From SIG672 sp045605765 (lineage in GTDB: Bacteria; Bacillota; Clostridia; Oscillospirales; CAG-272): a DNA stretch of 22,372 nt. The notes below the pieces were generated by a model. That model searched no databases. It had not been told where the DNA came from and was given only the letters and a program-made list of their open reading frames with translations. The position numbers and the translations under genes were made by a program. The stretch is taken from contig JAZUQQ010000040.1 in the NCBI GenBank assembly GCA_045605765.1, positions 1-22,372 on the forward strand, read 5' to 3'. Below are positions 14,194-22,372 of this stretch, one piece after another. How positions within the stretch are numbered: position 1 is the first letter of the stretch; every line of letters begins with the position of its first letter.

Positions 14194-15609
14194 ATGACAA
14201 ATATTTACGAATCACCATTATCAAGCAGATACGCATCAGAGTATATGAAGGAGTTGTTTTCTTCAGATACGCGATATAAAACTTGGCGTAAACTTTGGGT
14301 TGCCCTTGCAAAAGCAGAAAAAGAATTGGGTATACCGATTACCGATGAACAAATAAAAGAAATGCAAAATCATATTGACGATATTGATTATGAGTGTGTA
14401 AGCGAAAGAGAAAAGGAAGTTCGCCACGACGTGATGGCGCACGTCTATGCGTTTGGAAAAGTAGCACCGAGTGCAGCGGGTATTATTCATTTAGGTGCAA
14501 CGAGCTGCTTTGTTACTGATAACGCCGATCTTATACTTTACCGTGATGCACTTACTTATATTCGAGGCGAACTTTTAAAAGTAATTGCTAATCTTTGTGA
14601 TTTTGCCGAAAAGTATAAAGAAGTTCCAACGCTTGGTTATACGCATTATCAACCAGCTCAACTTGTAACGGTTGGGAAGAGAGCAACTCTTTGGTTACAG
14701 GATTTTGTATCGGATATTGAAGAAATAGATTTTGTGTTGAGAAATATCAAATTTTTAGGTAGTCGAGGAACTACGGGAACAGAAGCAAGTTTCGTTGATT
14801 TGTTTAATGGTGATACGATAAAAATTGATGAGATGAATAAGAAAATTAGTAATGCATTTGGCTTTACTGAGTGCTTTGATGTGTGTGGTCAAACTTATCC
14901 AAGAAAGGTTGATAGCAGAATATTAAATTGTTTGTCGTCTATTGCACAAAGCGCGTATCGTATGGCTAATGATATAAGACTTTTGCAACATGATAGACAA
15001 ATTGAAGAACCCTTTGAGAAAAACCAAATCGGCTCATCGGCAATGGCATATAAGCGAAATCCTATGAGAAGCGAACGAATTTGTTCCCTTTCAAGATATT
15101 TGATAACGGACGCATTGAATGCGCATATTACGGCATCTACCCAGTGGTTAGAGAGAACGCTTGACGATTCCGCAAACCGTCGTTTAGCTTTACCTGAAGG
15201 CTTTTTATGTGCTGACGCAATTTTAAGACTATGCCACAACGTTACAGACGGAATTAGAGTTAATGAAAAAATTATTGAAAAAGTCGTAAAAGAATATATT
15301 CCGTTTATTGCAACCGAAAATCTCATGATGGAAGCGGTGAAACGTGGAGGTGATAGACAAAAAATTCACGAAATTATCCGCAAGTGTTCAATGGAGGCAA
15401 CGACAAGAATGAAAGAAGGGGCGGAGTGTGATTTGCTTTCTAGACTTGCTAAAGAACAAGAAATCGGAATAGTAGAAAATGAACTTAAAGCATTGCTGAA
15501 CCCCCAATTATATATCGGTAGATGTGTAGAGCAGGTTGAAGAATATATTAAAACAATCAAGCCTATATTGTATGGACTTGAAAGGAGTAAAGTGGAGATT
15601 GACTTATAA
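14194..15609 (+). CDS. purB: adenylosuccinate lyase
   Basis: Eliminates fumarate from SAICAR and from adenylosuccinate, so it serves both the main purine pathway and the AMP branch. The 471-residue protein has AGIIHLGATSCFVTDN near residue 95, GYTHYQPAQLVTVGKR near 150, and the fumarase/aspartase superfamily signature GSSAMAYKRNPMRSE near 280, whose mobile loop carries the catalytic serine. Its length and motifs (SPLSSRYAS start, RHDVMAHV, RNPMRSER) resemble the longer clade that includes animal enzymes rather than the 431-residue Bacillus form. The ribosome binding site AAAGGAG lies in a potential hairpin loop. It follows purA by 28 bases and precedes guaA by 12. Confidence 0.95.
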   Translation: MTNIYESPLSSRYASEYMKELFSSDTRYKTWRKLWVALAKAEKELGIPITDEQIKEMQNHIDDIDYECVSEREKEVRHDVMAHVYAFGKVAPSAAGIIHLGATSCFVTDNADLILYRDALTYIRGELLKVIANLCDFAEKYKEVPTLGYTHYQPAQLVTVGKRATLWLQDFVSDIEEIDFVLRNIKFLGSRGTTGTEASFVDLFNGDTIKIDEMNKKISNAFGFTECFDVCGQTYPRKVDSRILNCLSSIAQSAYRMANDIRLLQHDRQIEEPFEKNQIGSSAMAYKRNPMRSERICSLSRYLITDALNAHITASTQWLERTLDDSANRRLALPEGFLCADAILRLCHNVTDGIRVNEKIIEKVVKEYIPFIATENLMMEAVKRGGDRQKIHEIIRKCSMEATTRMKEGAECDLLSRLAKEQEIGIVENELKALLNPQLYIGRCVEQVEEYIKTIKPILYGLERSKVEIDL

Positions 15610-15621
15610 GGAGAAAAATCC

Positions 15622-17163
15622 GTGGTAAATCAAAAAGTTTTAATTTTAAATTTTGGTGGGCAATACGATGAACTTATCGCAAGACGGGTGCGGGAGTGTA
15701 ACGTTTATTCGGAAGTTAAACCGCATACGGTAAGCATTCAAGCAATCAAAGAGTTTAATCCCATCGGAATCATTTTTACAGGTGGACCGCAGAGCGTGTA
15801 TAAAGAAAACTCACCGCATCCCGAGGAAGAGATTTTCCGATTAGGAATTCCGATTTTAGGTATTTGTTACGGCTGTCAGCTTTTAGCGCATCATCTTGGT
15901 GGCAAAGTGGTGGAAGCGCAAAGCGATTCTTCTCGTGAATATGGTAAAACACTCACTTATTTTGACACGACGTGTTCCATATTCCAAGGCGTAAAAGAAC
16001 GCAGTATAACGTGGATGAGCCATGGTGATTATATGGCGGAAGTGCCTCAAGGTTTTGTTCTTGTTGCAAAATCCGATAAATGTCCTAACGTTGCTATCGC
16101 CGATGAAAAGAGAAAACTTTACGGCGTGCAGTTCCATCCCGAAGTAAACCATACCGAATACGGAAAAGCGATTATTAAGAATTTTCTTTACAAGGTTTGC
16201 GGTGCGGTCGGCGATTGGAATATGGAAAGTTATGCTCGTATTGCCATAGAGAATATTCGGAAAAAAGTCGGCAAGGATGAAGTCTTGCTTGCACTTTCGG
16301 GTGGTGTAGATTCGTCTGTTTGTGCGGCGCTTTTTGCCGAAGCGATTGGAAAACAATTAACGTGCGTGTTTGTTGATCACGGTTTGCTTCGTAAAAATGA
16401 AAGCGACGAAGTTGAAGAAGCGTTTAAGAAATGGGATATCAACCTAATCAGGGTGAATGCGGAAGAAAAATTTTTGACAGCACTCAAAGGCGTAACCGAG
16501 CCTGAAAGAAAACGCAAAATAATCGGCGAACAATTTATAAGAGTTTTTGAAGAAGAAGGAAAGAAAATCGGAAGCGTGGATTATTTGGCGCAGGGTACTA
16601 TTTATCCTGATGTAATAGAATCGGGCAAGGGAGAGGCAGAAACAATAAAAAGCCACCATAACGTAGGTGGACTTCCGGACTTTGTGGATTTTAAGGAAAT
16701 AATAGAACCGTTAAAAATGCTCTTTAAAGACGAAGTGCGTGCGCTCGGGCGAGAGCTTGGTCTTCCCGAATATTTGGTAGAGCGTCAACCGTTCCCAGGG
16801 CCAGGTCTTGGAATACGGATTATTGGAGAGATAACCAAAGAAAAGCTTGAACTATTGCGAGAGGCAGATTATATTTTCAGAGACGAAGTGGCGAAAGCAG
16901 GTATTGAAAAAAGCATGAATCAATATTTTGCTGCACTTACGAATATGCGTTCGGTCGGCGTTATGGGTGATGGTAGAAGTTATGATTATGCAATAGCTCT
17001 ACGCTCGGTAACGACGGACGATTTTATGACGGCAGATTGGACGCGAATACCATACGATGTTCTTGATAAGGTGTCGAGCAGGATTGTCAATGAAGTAAAA
17101 GGAGTAAATAGAGTACTCTATGACATTACTTCAAAACCGCCTGCAACGGTGGAATTTGAGTAA
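15622..17163 (+). CDS. guaA: GMP synthase, glutamine-hydrolysing
   Basis: Converts XMP to GMP using glutamine amide nitrogen and ATP. It begins with GTG at 15622, supported by AAGGAG nine bases upstream. The class I amidotransferase domain spans residues 5-195: FGGQYD, the nucleophile Cys82 in GICYGCQ, and GVQFHPEV near 172 with the catalytic His. The ATP-pyrophosphatase domain has ALSGGVDSS at about 224 and VDHGLLRKNE; the C-terminal dimer domain has QPFPGPGLGIR and the terminal KPPATVEFE. The 513 residues are standard. It follows purB by 12 bases and precedes pyrG by 15. Confidence 0.97.
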   Translation: MVNQKVLILNFGGQYDELIARRVRECNVYSEVKPHTVSIQAIKEFNPIGIIFTGGPQSVYKENSPHPEEEIFRLGIPILGICYGCQLLAHHLGGKVVEAQSDSSREYGKTLTYFDTTCSIFQGVKERSITWMSHGDYMAEVPQGFVLVAKSDKCPNVAIADEKRKLYGVQFHPEVNHTEYGKAIIKNFLYKVCGAVGDWNMESYARIAIENIRKKVGKDEVLLALSGGVDSSVCAALFAEAIGKQLTCVFVDHGLLRKNESDEVEEAFKKWDINLIRVNAEEKFLTALKGVTEPERKRKIIGEQFIRVFEEEGKKIGSVDYLAQGTIYPDVIESGKGEAETIKSHHNVGGLPDFVDFKEIIEPLKMLFKDEVRALGRELGLPEYLVERQPFPGPGLGIRIIGEITKEKLELLREADYIFRDEVAKAGIEKSMNQYFAALTNMRSVGVMGDGRSYDYAIALRSVTTDDFMTADWTRIPYDVLDKVSSRIVNEVKGVNRVLYDITSKPPATVEFE

Positions 17164-17178
17164 AGGAAAAGGTGTATT

Positions 17179-18789
17179 ATGACGAAGTATATATTTGTTA
17201 CTGGAGGCGTTGTCTCTGGACTGGGAAAAGGTATAACGGCAGCGTCGCTTGGCAGGCTTTTGAAGGCAAGAGGCTTAAAGGTTGCTGCTCAAAAGTTAGA
17301 CCCTTATATCAACGTTGATCCTGGTACGATGAGCCCCTATCAACACGGTGAGGTATACGTTACCGAAGACGGAGCGGAAACCGATTTGGACTTAGGACAT
17401 TATGAGCGTTTTATAGACGAGGATTTGAATAAATACTCAAATTTGACTACGGGTAAGGTGTATTGGAACGTTTTGAATAAAGAGCGTCGTGGCGAATATT
17501 TAGGCTCTACCGTTCAGGTTATACCACACGTTACGAATGAAATAAAGGAATTCGTTTACCGTGTCGGAAAACAAACGGATGCCGACATTGTTATAACTGA
17601 AATCGGAGGAACGATAGGCGATATAGAAAGTCAGCCTTTTTTGGAAGCGGTAAGACAAATATCTTTGGAGGTCGGAAGAGAAAACAGCTTGTTTATTCAC
17701 GTTACGCTTGTTCCGTACATAAAAGGTTCCGACGAACACAAATCAAAACCTACGCAGCACTCTGTCAAGGAATTACAGGGTATGGGTATAAATCCAAATA
17801 TTATAGTGCTTCGTGCAGACGAGCCACTCGAAAAAGAAATATTTAAAAAAATATCGCTTTTTTGTAACGTCAAACCGGATTGTGTTATCGAAAATTTAAC
17901 TTTGTCTAATCTCTACGAAGCACCGCTCATGCTTGAAAATTCTAATTTTTCAAGCGTGGTGTGCAGAGAATTAGGACTTGAAACGAAAGAACCTGATTTG
18001 ACGGAGTGGACAAACCTGATTGAAAGAATTAAGAACAGGTCGAAAACCGTGACGATTGCGCTTGTAGGGAAGTACGTAAGACTCCACGACGCTTATCTTT
18101 CGGTCGCCGAAGCGTTAAGACATGCAGGCTACGAATACGGTGCACGTATCAACATAAAATGGGTTGATTCGGAAACGTTAAATCAAGAAAGTGTAAAAGA
18201 AGAGCTTAGCGAAGCGGATGGGATTATCGTTCCCGGTGGTTTTGGCGGTCGTGGAATAGAAGGAATGATTACGGCTGTAAAATATGCAAGAGAAAACGCT
18301 ATTCCGTTTTTCGGGATATGCTTAGGGATGCAGATTGCCGTAATCGAATATGCAAGAAACGTTCTCGGTATCTTAGACGCAAACTCGGGCGAATTTGACG
18401 AGCTTTGCAAGAATAAGGTGATAGATTTTATGCCCGGACAAAGCGACGATATAGATAAAGGCGGAACGTTAAGGCTCGGCAGTTATCCCTGCAAAATAAA
18501 GAACGGAACAACGATGGAAAGATGTTATGGTAAAAGAGAAATATCCGAACGCCATCGTCACCGTTATGAATTTAATAACGAATACAGAGAAGCGTTCGAA
18601 AAAGCAGGATTGAAACTTTCCGGAACGTCGCCGGATGAAAGATTGGTTGAAACGGTGGAAATAACAGTGCGTGCGTTTTACGTCGGCGTACAGTTCCATC
18701 CGGAGTTTAAGAGCAGACCGAATAACGCACATCCGTTATTCAAAGGCTTTATAAAAGCGGCAATAGATAAAAAGGAGAATAATGGATAA
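17179..18789 (+). CDS. pyrG: CTP synthase
   Basis: Makes CTP from UTP, ATP and glutamine. The synthetase domain starts with FVTGGVVSGLGKGI (P-loop) and contains DPYINVDPGTMSPYQHGEV and EIGGTIGDIES. The C-terminal class I amidotransferase domain (from about 290) has PGGFGGRG, the nucleophile Cys381 in FGICLGMQ, and VQFHPEFKSRP with the catalytic His and Glu. The 536 residues match the family. The stop codon overlaps the purF start by one base (TAATG). Its presence among purine genes is explained by shared use of glutamine, not by pathway. Confidence 0.97.
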   Translation: MTKYIFVTGGVVSGLGKGITAASLGRLLKARGLKVAAQKLDPYINVDPGTMSPYQHGEVYVTEDGAETDLDLGHYERFIDEDLNKYSNLTTGKVYWNVLNKERRGEYLGSTVQVIPHVTNEIKEFVYRVGKQTDADIVITEIGGTIGDIESQPFLEAVRQISLEVGRENSLFIHVTLVPYIKGSDEHKSKPTQHSVKELQGMGINPNIIVLRADEPLEKEIFKKISLFCNVKPDCVIENLTLSNLYEAPLMLENSNFSSVVCRELGLETKEPDLTEWTNLIERIKNRSKTVTIALVGKYVRLHDAYLSVAEALRHAGYEYGARINIKWVDSETLNQESVKEELSEADGIIVPGGFGGRGIEGMITAVKYARENAIPFFGICLGMQIAVIEYARNVLGILDANSGEFDELCKNKVIDFMPGQSDDIDKGGTLRLGSYPCKIKNGTTMERCYGKREISERHRHRYEFNNEYREAFEKAGLKLSGTSPDERLVETVEITVRAFYVGVQFHPEFKSRPNNAHPLFKGFIKAAIDKKENNG

Positions 18790-20210
18790 TGAGTATACAC
18801 GAAGAATGCGGAGTGTTCGGTATTATTTCCCCACAACCCGAAAATGTTGCGAATATTGCTTATTACGGACTTTATGCTCTTCAACACCGAGGACAAGAAA
18901 GCGCGGGAATCGTGGTCAACGACGACGGACTTTTTTATTCGCATAAAGATATAGGGCTTGTCAGCGAAGTATTTTCTAAAGAAAAGTTGGCTGCCTTTCC
19001 TATGGGGACAATGGCTGTGGGACACGTCAGATACGGTACCACGGGAGGAACAACGAGAAATAATTGTCAACCCATAGAAGTAAATCATCAAAAAGGGAAA
19101 TTAGCACTTGCGCATAATGGGAATTTGAGCAACGCATTTGAACTTCGTGACGAATTAGAACTCTCGGGCGCAATATTTCATACTACGTCAGACACGGAAA
19201 CGATTGCGTATATTGTAACCAAAGAGCGACTTAATGCGCCTTCTATCGAAACTGCCGTAAGTAGGGCAATGCAAAAATTGGAAGGAGCGTTTTCGCTCGT
19301 TTTAATGTCAGCGACAAAGCTTATTGCTGTGCGTGATCCGCACGGATTCAGACCGTTATGCTACGGAAAAACAGATGATGGAAGTTACGTTGTCGCGTCT
19401 GAAAGTTGCGCCTTATCTGCCGTAGGAGCAGAATTTATAAGGGATCTGCAACCGGGTGAAATGCTTGTGTTCAATAACGAGGGGATAAAATCGTTTACCG
19501 ATTATTGTGATACGAAAGAGAAGAAAACCTGTATTTTTGAGCACATTTATTTTGCCCGTCCCGATTCTATAATCGACGGTGTTTCGGTGCAAAGCGCAAG
19601 AATAACGGCGGGTAAAATCCTTGCAAAAGAATACCCGGTAGATGCCGACGTGGTAATAGGCGTTCCGGATTCGGGACTTGACGCTGCACTCGGTTATTCA
19701 CAGGAATCGGGTATACCATACGGAATAGGACTTATCAAGAATAAGTATATAGGCAGAACCTTTATATCGCCAGGGCAAAGTGACAGATTTGATAAAGTTC
19801 GGATAAAACTTTCGCCCGTAAATACGGCAGTAAAGGGGAAAAGGGTTATTTTGATTGACGATTCAATCGTTCGTGGAACGACGAGCGGCAGAATCGTAAA
19901 ACTTCTGCGTGATGCAGGCGCAACCGAAATTCATATGCGTGTTTCCGCTCCGCCTTTTTTACATCCTTGCTATTACGGGACAGACATAGATTCCGAAGAA
20001 CATCTTATTGCTTGTCATCATACGGTAGAGGCTATTGCCAAGATGATAGGCGTTGACAGTCTCGGCTATTTACCCAAAGAAAGTTTATCAAAACTTATCG
20101 GTGGCGAAAATTTCTGTTCGGCTTGTTTTGACGGTCAATATCCGACTGAAATACCGAAAAATACTGGTAAAAATCGTTTTGAACAGAAATTGTCAGAGAG
20201 AAAGAAGTAA
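18789..20210 (+). CDS. purF: amidophosphoribosyltransferase
   Basis: Commits PRPP to purine synthesis by adding glutamine amide nitrogen. The nucleophile Cys7 in EECGVFGI lies after a six-residue propeptide that must be removed; the Bacillus propeptide is 11 residues. YGLYALQHRGQESAG, HVRYGTTG and AHNGNLSN follow in the glutaminase domain. The PRPP loop is VILIDDSIVRGTTSG near residue 355. Cysteines at KTCIFEH, LIACHH and NFCSACFDG correspond to the four ligands of the oxygen-sensitive [4Fe-4S] cluster in the Bacillus-type enzyme, fitting an anaerobe. The 473 residues are normal. A ribosome binding site AAAAGGAG lies inside the end of pyrG. Confidence 0.96.
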   Translation: MSIHEECGVFGIISPQPENVANIAYYGLYALQHRGQESAGIVVNDDGLFYSHKDIGLVSEVFSKEKLAAFPMGTMAVGHVRYGTTGGTTRNNCQPIEVNHQKGKLALAHNGNLSNAFELRDELELSGAIFHTTSDTETIAYIVTKERLNAPSIETAVSRAMQKLEGAFSLVLMSATKLIAVRDPHGFRPLCYGKTDDGSYVVASESCALSAVGAEFIRDLQPGEMLVFNNEGIKSFTDYCDTKEKKTCIFEHIYFARPDSIIDGVSVQSARITAGKILAKEYPVDADVVIGVPDSGLDAALGYSQESGIPYGIGLIKNKYIGRTFISPGQSDRFDKVRIKLSPVNTAVKGKRVILIDDSIVRGTTSGRIVKLLRDAGATEIHMRVSAPPFLHPCYYGTDIDSEEHLIACHHTVEAIAKMIGVDSLGYLPKESLSKLIGGENFCSACFDGQYPTEIPKNTGKNRFEQKLSERKK

Positions 20211-20221
20211 GCGAGGTTAAC

Positions 20222-21313
20222 ATGAAAAGACCGTATGACAGAAAACTGATTTTAGAGGATGGCACGGAATACTACGGATATGCGTTCGGCGATGGGGAAG
20301 ATAAAGTAACGGAGATAGTATTCAATACTTCGCTAGTTGGATATCAAGAGATTTTATCCGATCCGTCGTATACGTATCAAACGGTAGTGATGAGCTATCC
20401 GCTCATAGGGAATTACGGAATTAATTCTGATGATTTTGAAACGCAAACACCCACAATAGGTGGATTTGCGGTAAGAGAATATAATGATTTTCCGTCGAAT
20501 TGGAGAAGTGAAAAAACACTTTCTGAAGTAATGAAAGAGTATAAAATCCCCGGTATTTACGGAATCGATACGAGAAAGCTCGTGCGCTCCATTCGAGATT
20601 ACGGAAGCAGACGCTGTTTGCTTACAGGAATGGAAACGACTGCGGAAGATGGCGTAAAAATCATAAGCCGTACGCCGATTTTGACGGATGCGGTTGCAAA
20701 GGTGAGTAGAAAGAAAATAACGGAATATCCCGCAGACGGAGAAATAAAAATTGTTGCCATTGATTGCGGAATGAAACAAAATATAGTACGTTCCCTAAAT
20801 AGGCGCGGCGTTTCGGTTACGGTCGTTCCTTTTGATACAAGCAGTGAAGCGATAGAGAGTTTGAAGCCTGACGGCATATTTATTTCCAACGGGCCCGGAG
20901 ATCCAACGGATGCAGTTCCCGTAATCAACGCAATCAAAGATTTGAAGGGAAAATATCCGATTTTCGGCATCTGCTTAGGGCATCAGATTATATCGCTTGC
21001 ATACGGTGCAAAAACGTATAAATTAAAATTCGGACACCGAGGTGGAAATCATCCAGTTAAAAACTTGGCAACGGGAAAGATAGAAATAACTTCGCAAAAT
21101 CACTCTTATGCAGTCGAGGCGGGAAGTCTTAAAAATACGCCGCTTACGGTTACGCACGTAAACCTTTTAGACGGGACGATTGAAGGGATAGAATGCAAGA
21201 AAGATAAGATTTTCAGTGTTCAATATCATCCCGAAAGCGCCCCTGGACCACAGGACAGTAGCTATCTTTTCGATAAGTTTATCAATATCATCAAGGAGAA
21301 CAAAAATGCCTAA
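20222..21313 (+). CDS. carA: carbamoyl-phosphate synthase small (glutaminase) subunit
   Basis: Hydrolyses glutamine and channels ammonia to CarB for pyrimidine and arginine synthesis. Residues 1-150 form the CarA-specific N-terminal domain (LEDGTEYYGYAFG start, NTSLVGYQEILSDPSY, GIDTRKLVR). The class I amidotransferase domain has DCGMKQNIVRSL, SNGPGDPTDA, the nucleophile Cys251 in GICLGHQ, QNHSYAVE and VQYHPESAPGPQDS with catalytic His and Glu. The 363 residues are standard. The ribosome binding site (AGCGAGG) is modest. The stop overlaps the carB start by eight bases, a typical coupling for the two subunits. Confidence 0.97.
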   Translation: MKRPYDRKLILEDGTEYYGYAFGDGEDKVTEIVFNTSLVGYQEILSDPSYTYQTVVMSYPLIGNYGINSDDFETQTPTIGGFAVREYNDFPSNWRSEKTLSEVMKEYKIPGIYGIDTRKLVRSIRDYGSRRCLLTGMETTAEDGVKIISRTPILTDAVAKVSRKKITEYPADGEIKIVAIDCGMKQNIVRSLNRRGVSVTVVPFDTSSEAIESLKPDGIFISNGPGDPTDAVPVINAIKDLKGKYPIFGICLGHQIISLAYGAKTYKLKFGHRGGNHPVKNLATGKIEITSQNHSYAVEAGSLKNTPLTVTHVNLLDGTIEGIECKKDKIFSVQYHPESAPGPQDSSYLFDKFINIIKENKNA

Positions 21314-22372
21314 AAGAAACGCCGTTAAAAAGATACTTGTCATTGGCTCGGGACCAATCATTATCGGTCAGGCAGCGGAATTCGATTATGCAGGCACGCA
21401 AGCCTGTCTTGCTCTTAAAGAAGAAGGATATGAAGTTATTCTTTGTAATTCCAACCCTGCAACGATAATGACAGATACGACAATTGCGGATAAGGTTTAT
21501 ATGGAGCCCTTAACGCTTGAATATATTGCAAAAATCGTAAGATACGAACGCCCTGACGCAATCTTGCCGGGGATAGGTGGTCAAACGGGTTTGAATTTGG
21601 CAATGCAACTTGAAAAGAAAGGCGTTCTTAAAGAGTGTAGATGTGAACTTTTAGGTACGAAAAGCGAAAGTATTGAAAGAGCGGAAGATAGAGAACTCTT
21701 TAAGAAACTCTGTGAGGATTTAGGAGAACCCGTTTTACCTTCCGAAATCGCTAACACGATAGAAGAAGGATTACAAATAGCAAAGCAAATCGGTTATCCC
21801 GTTGTTTTACGTCCTGCGTTTACGTTAGGCGGAACGGGCGGTGGTTTTGCTGATGATGAAGAGGAGTGCGCTGAAATTCTAAAAAACGCCCTTACGTTGT
21901 CTCCCGTGCATCAAGTGCTTGTTGAAAAGAGTATAAAAGGCTTTAAGGAAATAGAGTACGAGGTAATGCGTGACGCAAACGATACGGCGATTACCGTTTG
22001 TAACATGGAAAATCTCGATCCTGTCGGGATACATACGGGTGATTCTATTGTAGTTTGTCCGTCGCAAACGTTGACGAATAAAGAGTATCATATGTTGCGA
22101 GATAGCGCATTAAAAATTATAAGGGAACTTAAAATTGAAGGCGGTTGTAACGTTCAGTTTGCGCTTGATCCAAAATCTTTTCAGTATTATTTAATAGAAG
22201 TCAATCCCAGAGTATCCCGCTCGTCCGCACTTGCAAGCAAAGCAAGTGGATATCCTATTGCAAGAGTATCTGCAAAAGTTGCAGTCGGAATGCGTTTGGA
22301 AGAAATAACGCTTGCAAATACTTCGGCTGCGTTTGAACCCGCGCTCGACTACGTTGTCACTAAAATGCCGAG
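21306..22372 (+). CDS. carB: carbamoyl-phosphate synthase large subunit (partial, cut by window end)
   Basis: The ATG at 21306, with AAGGAG upstream inside carA, opens a frame that runs without a stop to the window edge, giving 355 residues of about 1070 expected. What is visible is the N-terminal carboxyphosphate domain: KKILVIGSGPIIIGQAAEFDY, NSNPATIMTD, LPGIGGQTGLN, the ATP-grasp glycine loop FTLGGTGGG near 175-183, and EVNPRVSRSSALASKASGYP near 300. These are diagnostic of CarB. The truncation is only the window boundary, not a gene defect. Confidence 0.97.
   Translation, partial: MPKRNAVKKILVIGSGPIIIGQAAEFDYAGTQACLALKEEGYEVILCNSNPATIMTDTTIADKVYMEPLTLEYIAKIVRYERPDAILPGIGGQTGLNLAMQLEKKGVLKECRCELLGTKSESIERAEDRELFKKLCEDLGEPVLPSEIANTIEEGLQIAKQIGYPVVLRPAFTLGGTGGGFADDEEECAEILKNALTLSPVHQVLVEKSIKGFKEIEYEVMRDANDTAITVCNMENLDPVGIHTGDSIVVCPSQTLTNKEYHMLRDSALKIIRELKIEGGCNVQFALDPKSFQYYLIEVNPRVSRSSALASKASGYPIARVSAKVAVGMRLEEITLANTSAAFEPALDYVVTKMP

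Overview
The window is AT-rich DNA with compact, mostly ATG-initiated genes, strong AGGAGG-type ribosome binding sites, intrinsic terminators, a T-box leader and a type III glutamine synthetase. Together these suggest a low-GC Firmicute, most likely an uncultured anaerobic member of the Clostridia. The species cannot be named from the sequence alone. No mobile element, CRISPR array, rRNA or tRNA gene was seen.

Layout. (1) 145-663 (+): a stand-alone ECF transporter S component, ending in a bidirectional terminator. (2) 7537 to 722 (-): a seven-gene nitrogen-assimilation operon encoding the glutaminase domain, FMN/Fe-S synthase domain, polyferredoxin, FAD/NAD(P) oxidoreductase and GXGXG domain of a split glutamate synthase, then a short type I glutamine synthetase and an ANTAR-domain RNA-binding regulator with a degenerate receiver. 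(3) 7538-7915: a divergent control region with two consensus promoters and three hairpin/terminator switches. (4) 7916-10009 (+): type III glutamine synthetase. (5) 10025-11865 (+): an Asn-type T-box leader and asparagine synthetase. (6) 11866-12161: a terminator, a consensus promoter and a second hairpin/terminator leader. (7) 12162-22372 (+): purC-purA-purB-guaA-pyrG-purF-carA-carB, the last gene cut by the window end.

The most interesting signal is a repeated RNA element. An 18-base hairpin with a 6-bp stem and a hexaloop carrying A at loop position 1 and G at position 4 lies at the base of transcription terminators. It occurs once before the glutamate synthase operon, twice before glnN and twice before purC, and a related copy covers the purB ribosome binding site. 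This matches the known target of ANTAR antiterminators, and an ANTAR gene is encoded in the same window. The likely circuit is strong constitutive promoters, transcripts that stop by default in the leader, and an ANTAR protein that holds the hairpin open so that transcription continues.

The genes form a functional set. The two glutamine synthetases and glutamate synthase make the amino and amide nitrogen donors. AsnB, GuaA, PyrG, PurF and CarA/B spend glutamine amide nitrogen, PurC and PurA spend aspartate, and PurB releases fumarate from both aspartate-derived intermediates. Placing the nucleotide operon under the same RNA switch as the glutamine synthesis genes would couple nitrogen supply to its largest biosynthetic consumers. 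That link is an inference from the leader sequences and has not been tested here.
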